A program made the translations under genes and the position numbers. Positions 1 to 10,916 of a DNA stretch of 64,000 nt are shown here, piece by piece. Source of the stretch: Hofstenia miamia (Eukaryota; Xenacoelomorpha; Acoela; Hofsteniidae). Under the pieces are notes generated by a model that saw nothing but the letters and a program-made list of their open reading frames with translations, had not been told where the DNA came from and did not search any database. The DNA lies in contig CABFPE010000728.1 in assembly GCA_900660155.1 (NCBI GenBank), positions 250,647 through 314,646 of the forward strand, in the 5' to 3' direction. Position 1 is the first letter of the stretch; each line of letters begins with the position of its first letter.

Positions 1-499
1 CTTAAATCAATATAATTTCAACAAAGAGCTAAGTAATTCAAGAATTATGCCAACCAACTTTGGATTGGGGAAAATAACAAATTTAATTGGTAATGGTAAC
101 AAAGAAATCTTTGAATTGCTAATGAATATAATAGTATGAAGTGTGACAGCTTCTACATTAGTGAAACAAAAAACTTTTGAGGATGCGATTTAGTTCAAGA
201 ACCTTTATTTAAACAGCTCCATTTATACTAAATCAAAGATACATAAAGTATCAACATCAGATTTTAATATTCCAATAAATCACAAATGCACAAAGATTGG
301 AATTATTTTTTTGTGAAAAATGAAAAACTTAATCTAAATTTTGAATACCATTAAACTTTCTATTAATTTTAGATTATTGTAAACGATTTGTAAATTTTAG
401 CACCATTTAATTTTAGTTCGATTAACGATGGTACAGTAGGTACCCAAAGCACCTTCAAATTTAATTTCGTATTATATATATATACATATATATATATAT

Positions 500-1165
500 A
501 TTAGTCTTGTTGCGGAGGCAATATTCTACTTCCGCAGCCCACCCCGCACCACAGATAAAATATGTGGATCCACCCCGCAAGAACAAAATTAACAAAATTA
601 AAAAACTTAATAGTGTATTAGGAAAATAATAGCAATCAAAATAATGATAATAATGATAGGTATTTAACAATAAGCAATATTTCTTACTCAGAATTGATTT
701 CGCAAAAATGCTTTTCTAAATTTACAACTGAGTCACATGGAACAATTGGCAGTTTTTTCATTAATTTTTGCATATGATTGCAATTTTTGATGTAAACCAT
801 GGATTGGAGGACATTGGACTTTATCTTGCAGCGAAGTTTTGATAAAATCAGGACATTGTTTCTGAAAAGTCTTTCCACACACGCGGATGAAATAGAGACG
901 GACAAGATCCTTTTTGATGCCTTTTGCAATGACGTTTACAAACTCTTTAAAATGTGCATCTTGAAAATAAAACTGACATATATGGTGATATTTACGAATT
1001 ACAATGCAATAATAAATTTATTTTTATTACTGAATTACAACAATAAATTTCACAAATCAAAAAAATATTCACAGTAGTATGTAAAAACTAATAACATATT
1101 TACCCCGCAAATCACAGCAATTCCCCATTGGGAATTGAAATTAAGACCCGCCCCATTACACAAAC
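500..1165 (-). mobile_element. hAT element remnant with C-terminal dimerisation domain
   Basis: The minus-strand frame at 684-929 reads like the C-terminal dimerisation domain of hAT transposases, with a core SSACVERLFRNN followed by LSKLRCKIKSNVLQSMVYIKN. This matches the usual pattern SAxSERxFSxxGxIxSxxRxxLxxxxxxxLxxLK. Both ends lie in (TA)n tracts. The right end read on the minus strand starts CAGGTTTGTGTAATGGGG, and the left end near 500 reads TTAGTCTTGTTGCGGAGG, a possible degenerate terminal repeat. No DDE catalytic core is visible, so this is a short internally deleted or decayed copy. Boundaries are approximate. Confidence 0.55.

Positions 1166-1167
<2 letters not shown>

Positions 1168-1199
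<32 letters not shown>
1168..1199. repeat. (TA)n microsatellite
   Basis: Uninterrupted TA dinucleotide run, abutting the right end of the hAT remnant. TA tracts are the commonest simple repeat in this window. Confidence 0.9.
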
Positions 1200-1201
<2 letters not shown>

Positions 1202-1854
1202 AACATAGTATATAGTATTTGAGGTTGTAATATGCTTATTCTTAGGTAGTAAAAATTATGACAAAAGCAATAATAGAAACTAAACAAATTTTTCTAAGTT
1301 CGCTAAAAAATTCAATTTTTAGAAATAAAAATATATATTTATTGAACATTTCTTTTTAAAAGCCATAATTCAATTTGTTTAATCTAAGCTCTAAGAAATT
1401 GAAGTATTTTTGCTTAGAAGCACTCTTTTAAATGTTAACAACTTACAAAAGGCTGAAAAGCATAATCAAGCTTGAATTGCAAGCCTCTATAGTATTATTG
1501 AGTGTCACCTTTTGCTATTAAGTTACATTAGATCTGACATTAAGCCTAGCTAACAATTAGTAGTTCCCCATTCAATTGCTAGAAAATAATGCGTGGTGAT
1601 ATGACAAAACCTTAAATAGGCGCATGAAAAGATAAACAATGTTGATAATATTTGCATATTTTAAAAAATTAAACTAATAAATTTGGAAGATTTAATTACA
1701 TTATTGTTATATAGCATTTTCATAATTTTTAGTTACTTCAATTCACCACTTCATAAAAAATAGATTCCAACTCAGAGGAAACCTAATACTCAAAAACTTG
1801 TATATCCTATACTTTTTTAAATTGGTACATGTTCTATAACAATGCAGACAAATG

Positions 1855-2872
1855 TTAAAATATGACATGAAGTCTTATTTCTTAACAAAATTTAAAAGGT
1901 AATTGTGAGGATGCAGAAAACAAAAAATTTATATTATATATCGTGGCAAATATACAGCTAGTATCCAAAAACGTCTTCCTGAACACCTTTACCAATATTT
2001 TAGTTCTTTCTAGCTGGATAACGAGTAAAAATCTCTCGAAAAAAAACAAAATCTGAATATTTCCACATTTAATTGAAATATTACTGCATTTGATTAACTT
2101 GGGGATGCTACTGAAGTTTAGTTTATATTCTAGAAAGGTTTGTCTTGGATATATAGTTATCGTAGCAAAAAAAGTTTGAGAAAGTACATTTCGCATTTAG
2201 TTGTTCAATGTATTAACTTTTCCTAATATTGGAAGGGATAATGAATCATAAACAAATACAACTGGCAATAGGGCCTTTAGACAAGCCATGCCGTTGTGTT
2301 GCGTAGAATTTTAACTTTGTTGTGTGCACAACACAAAATGTTGTGTGGGGAAAAATTCAGCGTCATAAAATTTACAGTTTTTCAGTTGATACAAAAAATT
2401 TGGTCATTATACTATGTTTTTTTGTTTTCAACATTTTTAATAAGCTAGTTATTGCGGTATTAAATTCATGTAACTAGGGGAATTAAAATTTCATAAGTTA
2501 TTCACTCAGGGCCGTAGCTAGGGGAGGGCCAAGGGGGCAACGGCCCTCCCTGTTGGGCCACGCCCCCCCCTTCCTCTTGGCATCCTGGATACAAAATTCC
2601 ATAGTATTAATTCTAATATTCTGTACTAAGTTAAAGTGGAATATATTTTAGGTGAAATATATAAAATACTAATGCCATTCTATTTAAAAATTCAATGAAA
2701 AAGTGTGAAACTATTTCATATGAGTAAAATTTGATTAATTTATTGAACTTTGCGGAGCCATGGCCCCCTAAATTTCAAATGCAAGCCACGGGCCTGTATT
2801 CACTACATTAACAACCTACATATAGTTTTTCACAATATACACTTTGTAAATTTTATATAATTTATATATATA
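1855..2872. repeat. 1.0 kb duplicated segment, copy 1
   Basis: This segment is repeated almost perfectly at 2874-3892. The only difference I see is one extra G in the C-rich stretch near 3583. The two copies are directly adjacent, separated by a single N at 2873. A near-perfect tandem duplication across a single-N join suggests a haplotype or gap-filling artefact, though a very recent real duplication cannot be excluded. It contains no gene; the 104-codon frames on the minus strand resemble nothing known. Confidence 0.9.
2507..2796. mobile_element. hAT-like MITE, copy 1
   Basis: The 290 bp element starts CAGGGCCGTAGCTAGG and ends with the approximate inverse, CAGGCCCGTGGCTTGC when read from the other strand. 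It is flanked by perfect 8-bp target duplications, TATTCACT, at 2499-2506 and 2797-2804. CAG ends plus an 8-bp duplication are typical of the hAT superfamily. It contains a GC-rich patch near 2510-2580 and no coding capacity. Confidence 0.8.
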
Positions 2873-2873
2873 N

Positions 2874-3892
2874 TTAAAATATGACATGAAGTCTTATTTC
2901 TTAACAAAATTTAAAAGGTAATTGTGAGGATGCAGAAAACAAAAAATTTATATTATATATCGTGGCAAATATACAGCTAGTATCCAAAAACGTCTTCCTG
3001 AACACCTTTACCAATATTTTAGTTCTTTCTAGCTGGATAACGAGTAAAAATCTCTCGAAAAAAAACAAAATCTGAATATTTCCACATTTAATTGAAATAT
3101 TACTGCATTTGATTAACTTGGGGATGCTACTGAAGTTTAGTTTATATTCTAGAAAGGTTTGTCTTGGATATATAGTTATCGTAGCAAAAAAAGTTTGAGA
3201 AAGTACATTTCGCATTTAGTTGTTCAATGTATTAACTTTTCCTAATATTGGAAGGGATAATGAATCATAAACAAATACAACTGGCAATAGGGCCTTTAGA
3301 CAAGCCATGCCGTTGTGTTGCGTAGAATTTTAACTTTGTTGTGTGCACAACACAAAATGTTGTGTGGGGAAAAATTCAGCGTCATAAAATTTACAGTTTT
3401 TCAGTTGATACAAAAAATTTGGTCATTATACTATGTTTTTTTGTTTTCAACATTTTTAATAAGCTAGTTATTGCGGTATTAAATTCATGTAACTAGGGGA
3501 ATTAAAATTTCATAAGTTATTCACTCAGGGCCGTAGCTAGGGGAGGGCCAAGGGGGCAACGGCCCTCCCTGTTGGGCCACGCGCCCCCCCCTTCCTCTTG
3601 GCATCCTGGATACAAAATTCCATAGTATTAATTCTAATATTCTGTACTAAGTTAAAGTGGAATATATTTTAGGTGAAATATATAAAATACTAATGCCATT
3701 CTATTTAAAAATTCAATGAAAAAGTGTGAAACTATTTCATATGAGTAAAATTTGATTAATTTATTGAACTTTGCGGAGCCATGGCCCCCTAAATTTCAAA
3801 TGCAAGCCACGGGCCTGTATTCACTACATTAACAACCTACATATAGTTTTTCACAATATACACTTTGTAAATTTTATATAATTTATATATAT
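2874..3892. repeat. 1.0 kb duplicated segment, copy 2
   Basis: Second copy of the 1855-2872 segment, running directly from the single N at 2873 to a TA tract near 3890. It includes the second copy of the hAT-like MITE (about 3526-3816). Confidence 0.9.
3526..3816. mobile_element. hAT-like MITE, copy 2 (within duplication)
   Basis: Same element and same flanking TATTCACT duplications as the copy at 2507-2796. It arises from the segmental or assembly duplication and is not an independent insertion. Confidence 0.75.
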
Positions 3893-3899
3893 ATATATA

Positions 3900-4780
3900 T
3901 TGCTAGATTTTAGAGTGTTCACTTCTATGAGTAGACTATTGCATAAAGTCTGATTTATAGATGAGCAAGCTAAGAACATAGTCAAATAAATGCACGAAGG
4001 TTGTGTTAGCAATTATGTGCAGAAGCCAGTTAGAATTGCATATTGCGATAATTTTTTTTAAAATAAATATAGGTGTACTCTATTGCAAGCACTAGACAAA
4101 ATATATGCAGATTAATAATTTTGCACGTATATTTATAAAAGACAAAAATGAAAAAATCAAACAACTTCTAAAAATTGATGAGGTAAACTAAGGTCAAAAT
4201 ACAACAAACCGTATTTTATTTTTACAAAAATGTTAATTTTTTTAGCGGCTAATCTTTGCTTACCCCATATCGTTAAACTTAGAAAACCTGAAGCATTATA
4301 ACTTCTAAATAATGATATGATGGTGTCTACTATGATGCTATGATGAATATCAAGCATTTTCCACAAACTGTATTTCCACAAAGCGCAAAGTTTTTGAAAA
4401 CTGGCCACTTCGAGGGAAAACGTTCATAATTCTAGTTGCCATCTGATAAATATTGCTATTTTCTTGTTTGTTTAAATAATATTGACATTACCCATACAGA
4501 TGGCAAATAAATGTTAACACAAGAAACATTTGATTGAAGCCAAAAAGAACCATGGTCTAGAAAACAGGGTCTTAATTACCCTCGAATCTACTGGGATGCA
4601 GCAACCTTCTCTGACCATTGCACAGTGTTCAACATTAGTATTGAAAACACATGTACACTAGGGTCCTGCGGGACCAGATTTTTACTTATTGTGCTTCTTG
4701 TGTGAAAAATCTGACACATCGGCAGGTCTGCTTCAAACTCCCTATTTTGTAAATAATTTAAAAATTATTGCGATTTATAT
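3900..4780. other. AT-rich sequence, no gene seen
   Basis: Only short open frames without recognisable similarity (for example 4157-4408 minus). I see no splice-consistent coding exon. Confidence 0.5.
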
Positions 4781-4782
4781 AA

Positions 4783-4994
4783 ATATATATATATATANNN
4801 NNNNNNNNNNNNNNNNNNNNNNNNNNNNNNNNNNNNNNNNNNNNNNNNNNNNNNNNNNNNNNNNNNNNNNNNNNNNNNNNNNNNNNNNNNNNNNNNNNNN
4901 NNNNNNNNNNNNNNNNNNNNNNNNNNNNNNNNNNNNNNNNNNNNNNNNNNNNNNNNNNNNNNNNNNNNNNNNNNNNNNNNNNNNNNNNNNNNNN

Positions 4995-5026
<32 letters not shown>
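4783..5026. repeat. (TA)n microsatellite containing a 197-base N gap
   Basis: A TA tract runs into Ns at 4798-4994 and out again into TA. The gap is most likely an unresolved TA microsatellite. Open frames spanning it are meaningless. Confidence 0.9.
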
Positions 5027-5030
<4 letters not shown>

Positions 5031-5238
5031 TAATATACTTCAAACACGATGCAATCACTTATATCACATTGTTTTGAGAACTATATCAATCTCTAAAATC
5101 CAATTGAAAATATTTATGGAAACTTTACCAAAATTTTTCCTCAGAGAAATGAGGATTATTATGTTATATTGCGCATATACAGTATTTTTGCATGTGCCGA
5201 CAATTTACAAACGAATTGCGATAGTGTCAAAATTGAGC

Positions 5239-6065
5239 CAGAGTTGGAAATATATACCTTAATTTTGAAGAACTTCTAATATTGGATGGGACACTCAAAA
5301 TATTTCGGTAGCAAACGCATTCAAACGGAATTGTCCGTTGAGAAGTTCGACAAATTTTACTAGGGGAGTAATTATTTTTGGCTTTAGCGGAAAAATTTTA
5401 AATATATACATGTATATATTGTGGCGGCAGGTACCTAGTTCTCGTTATCTTCCAGTCCGCTGTTGTCGCGTTTGCTAGTATTTGTAAATATGAGAAACAT
5501 TTTATAAAAGGCATACGTACACTGTGAAATAGAGAATTAGTTAGTGTCTGTTCTAATGTTCGTGCACCTCCGTGCACTCTACTGATGTCACAAACAATAT
5601 ATATATATATATATATATTTACTTCTTCTTTATTAATCAATATTAAGTGAGGTTAAATGCCAAAGCAATGTAGACTATTATGATGGACAATGCAACTCTT
5701 AGTTTTATATATTTTAACTATCATGCAAGATATACTAACTAAACAAATTGAAGCATTTACAATTTAAATTCACTGAAAAACGAAAAACTTAATAAAGTTA
5801 TGCAAAGCATTGTTATATAGAAAATATAAAAATTGTGTTTTGGTAGAAATAAAGTTATAATAGTCGAAAAGTGTTTTATGCAGTATCAAATCTTTCAAAC
5901 ACAATGTGAATTTTCCAGAATAAAACAGATTATATATATAAGCAAATCCTTGCATAGATTGACTATACTATACAAATGTAATTTACCGAAAACCGCGGCT
6001 GGTATTAGTTTTTGCCGGCCAACTACCGGCTCCAGCTTTAAAATTTCAGACCGGTTCCAACTTTG
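5239..6065. repeat. Dispersed repeat (hAT-like family), copy A
   Basis: The segment from about 5660 to 6040 is homologous to 52436-52748 plus 53366-53475, and in inverted orientation to part of 53958-54551. Possible ends are CAGAGTTGGAAATAT at 5239 and GTTCCAACTTTG at 6054-6065, which are inverse to each other, but I find no matching 8-bp target duplication here. It also contains an unrelated stretch (about 5400-5640) with a (TA)n run. The boundary 'atatataagcaaatcc' near 5935-5948 is the empty-site counterpart of a Tc1 insertion in copy B. Confidence 0.5.
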
Positions 6066-6069
6066 GCTC

Positions 6070-7575
6070 ATACCGAAACAAATTGAATTTTACTCAGGTC
6101 CATTTTTTAAAAGTAATTTTAAATACCAAGCACCAATTAAATCTAATTACATTAAAGCTTAAATTGTTGAAGAAACAGTGTATGATCAAAAATATGTACA
6201 TACAATAGGTGTATCATACTATTCTATTTCTTAGCGGTAGGCCCATATTAGGCATATATTCGCACTAAGAATAATAGTTCTTGAATGCACACTTATTTTC
6301 TTAAACATTTCACAAATTGAACTAGAAAACTTTGCATGATCTATTTCAATTTTCGGAAACAAATTGAAATGATAAATTTTACAAATCTTAGAAATATTTA
6401 TTAAGCCATGGTAGATATACACACTTAAATGCATTCATTCCCACAATTAAAAAACTGTTCGTTGTTTTCTCGATTGAAAATTTGTGTTAAAATATTTAAG
6501 CAGACATAATATCAAAGATATAGCTGTTATGTGTCATTGAAAGTGCATTGATGTTGATAACTTAATATATTCACTTGAACTAAAAAATTGCACGCAATAG
6601 CTACAAACAAAATTGAAATTTTTGATGGGTCATTCACTTTCCCTTGTCAAGGTTAACCACTAAAGTCTTTGAGATAAGAGATAATTTTCAAATGAGATAC
6701 TGATTTTATTGAGAATAATACACTGCAATAAAATTTTCTATTTTTAACAAATATGTAAAAGGAGTACATGGACCTTGAAATGAATATTTTCAAAAACAAT
6801 CAAATGTTGCATTTTTCATTTATTCATACAATATTACATTATCTAAACAAAAAATTCTGTAAATTGAATTGAAATGCCGATTTTGAATGCCTTCTTTGAT
6901 ATCAATTGCCTAATTTTAACAATATTGTATGAATCATTACTCTCATTAAGGATCACATCATAAGTCAACTTTAAAATTATTAGATATAAACTAGCCAAAG
7001 ATATAGACCGACAAAGTTGTACGAGTACGGGCAGGGGATAGCTTGAATATTTTCGTTGTTCGATGACTTTTATTCTTAAAACGATTTGTTTGAAGTACTT
7101 TAGGCAATTTCATGAACATGTTATGTATATCGTGAAACATTAACCTTTATGCAAATTTAGAACACCTTTTGATATTGCATTGATATGTATATTATTTTGT
7201 GACTTTATAATTATTATCCTAAGTTGTGAACTTCAGAAGACGCCCCGTATCGTTTGAATTGAATTACTGTAATTTATCAATTTTACAAGGGCAGACAAGA
7301 AGTGTAGTGTGCTACTGTGATAACCAAAGCCCTGCTTCCAGCAAAAGATTAATCAGTAGAACATTTAAATTATTATTTAACTGTTTGCTGTGTTGTCAAT
7401 CATTGTGAATCAATTGATAGAACTTCTTCTGGGAAAGGGGACTTGATGATGACTATGTTATTTGTAGAATTAAAGTACTTAATTTAGTTTTAACGCAAGC
7501 TACATTGATAGGTGTCATGACCGTCAAGCTATTTTAGTTAAAAAACAAACCAACAGACCTATTTATATGGATACG
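6070..7575. other. AT-rich sequence, no gene seen
   Basis: No coding exon, structural RNA or repeat boundary that I can support. The frame at 7226-7408 shows no recognisable domain. Confidence 0.45.
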
Positions 7576-7987
7576 GGTTACTAGGCCCGTAGCCAGCATC
7601 ATCACCTAAGGGGGTCGACACGCATTCACGAGGGGTTGATGAGAATTTCGACATTCTTAAACTTTAAATGGAAATTTTACCAACACTGTAAACCATATTG
7701 ATTTTGTGTTGAAAGCATTGTCGTGGGGGAACTCATCTAGTAGTGATTAGGTAAGCGACCAACACGAATTCTTTTGAAAATATACACAAAAAATTTATCT
7801 TAGAAATGCATTTCACAGCATTGTTGAAAGCAATCTTGAATTAACAGAATTTATTTTTACATGCTAATTTTGCTTTTAGGTTTGTTGTCCAGGAGAATGC
7901 TTGAACTTCCAGGGTGGTTCGACCCCCGCCAAACCAGCCGTGGGTGCAGGCCTGCGCGCTACGTACGGAGTCATTTATATGCACAGA

Positions 7988-8232
7988 CAATAGCGTACGC
8001 AGGGAAGGGAGACATGTTGGAATGTTCCCCCGTCAGGTTTTCAAAAGTGATTTTGACTGGCTAAATAAATAATTTTCCGTTAAAAAATGAAAAATTTAAA
8101 ATCTAAGCTCTTGAAATGCATTTTTTAAGATAACTTTTCTCAATATTTTCAAAATTTTTCGCGGAGCTTTACCCCGCTTTTCGTCATGACTAAGATGTCC
8201 CCCGTTAGAAAATCCAGCCTACGCCCCCTCTG
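7988..8232 (-). mobile_element. hAT-like MITE (family GCGTACGC), inverted copy
   Basis: The left end reads CAATAGCGTACGCAGGGAAG and the right end reads CCTACGCCCCCTCTG, approximately inverse. The first 50 bp read in reverse match the last 50 bp of the element at 9562-9782 (shared CCTGACGGGG, CATGTCT and GCGTACG blocks), so the two are oppositely oriented copies of one family. The target duplication is not clear at this copy. Confidence 0.55.
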
Positions 8233-8529
8233 TACAGAAATAACAAAACCATTTCGCAATAACTGTTCGTGCTCTTGCCCGACATTTTTCGTCAAATATA
8301 GTGTATGACAATTTTAATGCTTTCAAGCAGTCTGAAATTGCTGAACACAAGCTGCACAAGCCAAGTATTGATACAAAACGCATACCTGCCTTCCTTGCTG
8401 GCCTCAACCGATCAATATCTCCCGGTTCCACCAGATCAATGACTTTTCATGCCAAGAGGAGATCAGTGTTAGCTACACAATGCCACCTGTAGTCAATAAT
8501 GATGTTCTCTTGCCCTGATTTGGCAGCAG

Positions 8530-8760
8530 TTTAGACTGAAGAATGTTGTTTTAGTTCAAGACTCTGCACCTTCACATGGATCAAGGAGGACTCAAGACTT
8601 CGTGCATAGAAGAGTTCTTTTTGTCATTGGTTCAGAAATGTGCCCCCAATTTATCAAGCTTGTTGGGGGGTAGTTAAGGCCACTGCTAATGCATCATCAG
8701 ATTTGTGTTCCTAAATTCGAATGTGTATTACTGAGACTACACAACTAATTCGTCAAAATG
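8530..8760 (+). pseudogene. Possible Tc1/mariner transposase fragment
   Basis: One frame reads VVLVQDSAPSHGSRRTQDFV near 8547-8606. This resembles the second-aspartate region of Tc1/mariner transposases (QDSAPxHxSRxxQxFL). Sequence further downstream in other frames has a weak VWG-like block. Several stops and frame changes intervene, so this is at most a decayed fragment. No terminal repeats were found. Confidence 0.35.
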
Positions 8761-9561
8761 TCATTATCACAATAAGATATTTCACGTTTACTTCAATATT
8801 TTGTGCTTTCCTAACTCTTAGTTACTTAGTATCTAAAATTTTGAATTAAATTCAGAAATATGGTTAAAAATTTTTATTACCCTTAATTTTGCTCTGCTCA
8901 TGGCGTTCCATAAATAATGTTCAAACGTGATGTGTTATTTATTTTCAGGTGAATAAAAAGGTTAATCATATGCCACATGTTATTAAATCCAGTTTATCAA
9001 TTCTATTGTTAAACTGTTTTAATATTAAAATTTTAAAATATATATTTTTTGAATGAATATACAAATTCTAATAGAGGGATACATTCAAAAAATTGGATAT
9101 AAATAAATTATGTAGTCAATCTTAAATTTGCAATTGTAAGGCCTGTACATAGATGAAATCATTCACTTAAATTTTATTAATTCAATACTAACTATCTTGT
9201 TCCTAATCACAGTTATAAACGTTTGAATAGCGTAATGATGTTTAAGATTGACGCTTTTACACACTTCGGCTTTCCCATGCTACCCATCAAGTTCCTGGAG
9301 TAAACGTAGTGGATAATATGCCAAACAAACCGTTAAAATATTTCATATCAGATGGCATAGATTTCTTCCAAATCGATCAAATAGGTACGGGGATATAAGC
9401 ATGTAACATGTAACCATCTGGTGTCCTTCTTAAAGAGCAAACCGCTTTTTTATGAAAATTTACCACAAATCCATACGCTGTTTGGTAAATAAAATGTATT
9501 AATGTTTAACTGCTTTAACTGATTCAGATTAAACGAATTGGAAAGAACCATTGTCCTAGAA

Positions 9562-9782
9562 CAGGAGCGTGCGCAGGAAGCACTCTCAGTAGTGATGAAA
9601 TGAGTGACAAAAAACGGAGCGAATCCTCTCAAAAGTTTTGAAATTATTGAAAAAATAGTTTCTAAAAAAAACGATCGTAGTTTTTAGATTTTATAATTTT
9701 TTCTGGAAATTTAGTCAAAGAAAATCAATGCTGAAAACCTGACGGGGACACTCAACCATGTCTTCCTTTGCGTACGTCACTG
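9562..9782 (+). mobile_element. hAT-like MITE (family GCGTACGC)
   Basis: The 221 bp element has inverse ends: CAGGAGCGTGCGCAGGAAG on the left, and CAGTGACGTACGCAAAGGAAG-like sequence when the right end is read in reverse. Flanks TCCTAGAA (9554-9561) and CCCTAAAA (9783-9790) match at 6 of 8 positions, as for a decayed 8-bp hAT target duplication. No coding capacity. Confidence 0.6.
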
Positions 9783-9799
9783 CCCTAAAAATAGCATCA

Positions 9800-10900
9800 A
9801 CAACAACAGTAGTGAATAGAGTCTATTACAACCATCTGAGTTTTACATATTCCTATTCAATAAGTGGCTCTTAACATAAAAATCATTAGAAAGGCTTAAT
9901 CACGGGATGGTTAGCATTTAGAATAAAAAATTAAGATTGAAGTTATGCTATTCTTCTTTAAATATACATATTTATATGCCCTAAGACTTTAATTATGGTC
10001 ATATTACTGCAATAATGAGTGAAAATGCTGAAAATTAGTAAAAAGTAGAATCTATGCCTTTTAACAGGACCATTGACATTCCGTTGACATGAAATTCCGT
10101 TACCATGTAGAACCAATTATATCTTAATTTTTAATGGAATTAATGTTTCAACTATGCCAATATTTGATGATAAAATAGTGTACTAGGCGAAAAGGCACAT
10201 AACATTTATCATATGCGTATTTTATAGAGGAACAGTATGTTATGATGTAAATGGTATATACTTGTAAAAATGATGGTAACTTTTTGAATTTCCGTTACCG
10301 ATTAGTTTTGTGTTCATAGATCAAAGAAGAATGAATTTCTCAAAAAAAAATTCTGTCTCATTGATGAACCTACTAAAGAGTCCCACATGAAGCATTTCAA
10401 TAAAAAACAATCATTACTGAATAAGTAGCAGTGAAAATGAAATTCTGTTACTGCTTGACCCGCCCACGAAATAACTATTTTTATACAAAAGTTCGATTTC
10501 ACTGGATTTGGGTCTAGGATAGTGTTGTCAACACGACTTAGAGTCCCAGGGTTATCCGCAGATCGAGCCAGAATCCTAGAGTTTAAAACTAATTCAAAAC
10601 ACTGATGTGGGGTTGCGATTGAGACCCAGCTGTAGCAACTAACACTGATAACAGAATTTTGTTACATTTCTGGATCAGGTTTTTTTACTGATGTTTAAAT
10701 TTATGTTTACTTAAAATACAGCTGTATAACACTTGAAAGATACTCTAACGTTTATAATTAAAGGATTATGTACATTAATACTTCCCTTTAAAATTTCAAT
10801 ACTCCACTAACCAATCGCTAACGCTTAATCCATCAGAAAATATTTTTCATCCAATCAAAACCGCATCTCTGCCATATAGAAACTGCAAACATGTGTGAAT
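9800..10900. other. Upstream region of the GPCR, no gene seen
   Basis: AT-rich sequence without a supported exon. It presumably holds the GPCR promoter, but I cannot point to a defined element. Confidence 0.4.
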
Positions 10901-10916
10901 TCAATTTCATTTGAAA

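Noticed and set aside
1882..3215. Two identical 104-codon minus-strand frames
   Set aside because: They are the same frame in a duplicated non-coding segment and resemble no protein.
4689..5058. Open frames crossing the N gap
   Set aside because: Most of their length is undetermined bases within a TA tract.
8301..8492. Frame with a weak pogo/Tigger-like KLHKPSID block
   Set aside because: The similarity is too short and the required DDE context is missing; only the Tc1-like block further downstream was kept, at low confidence.
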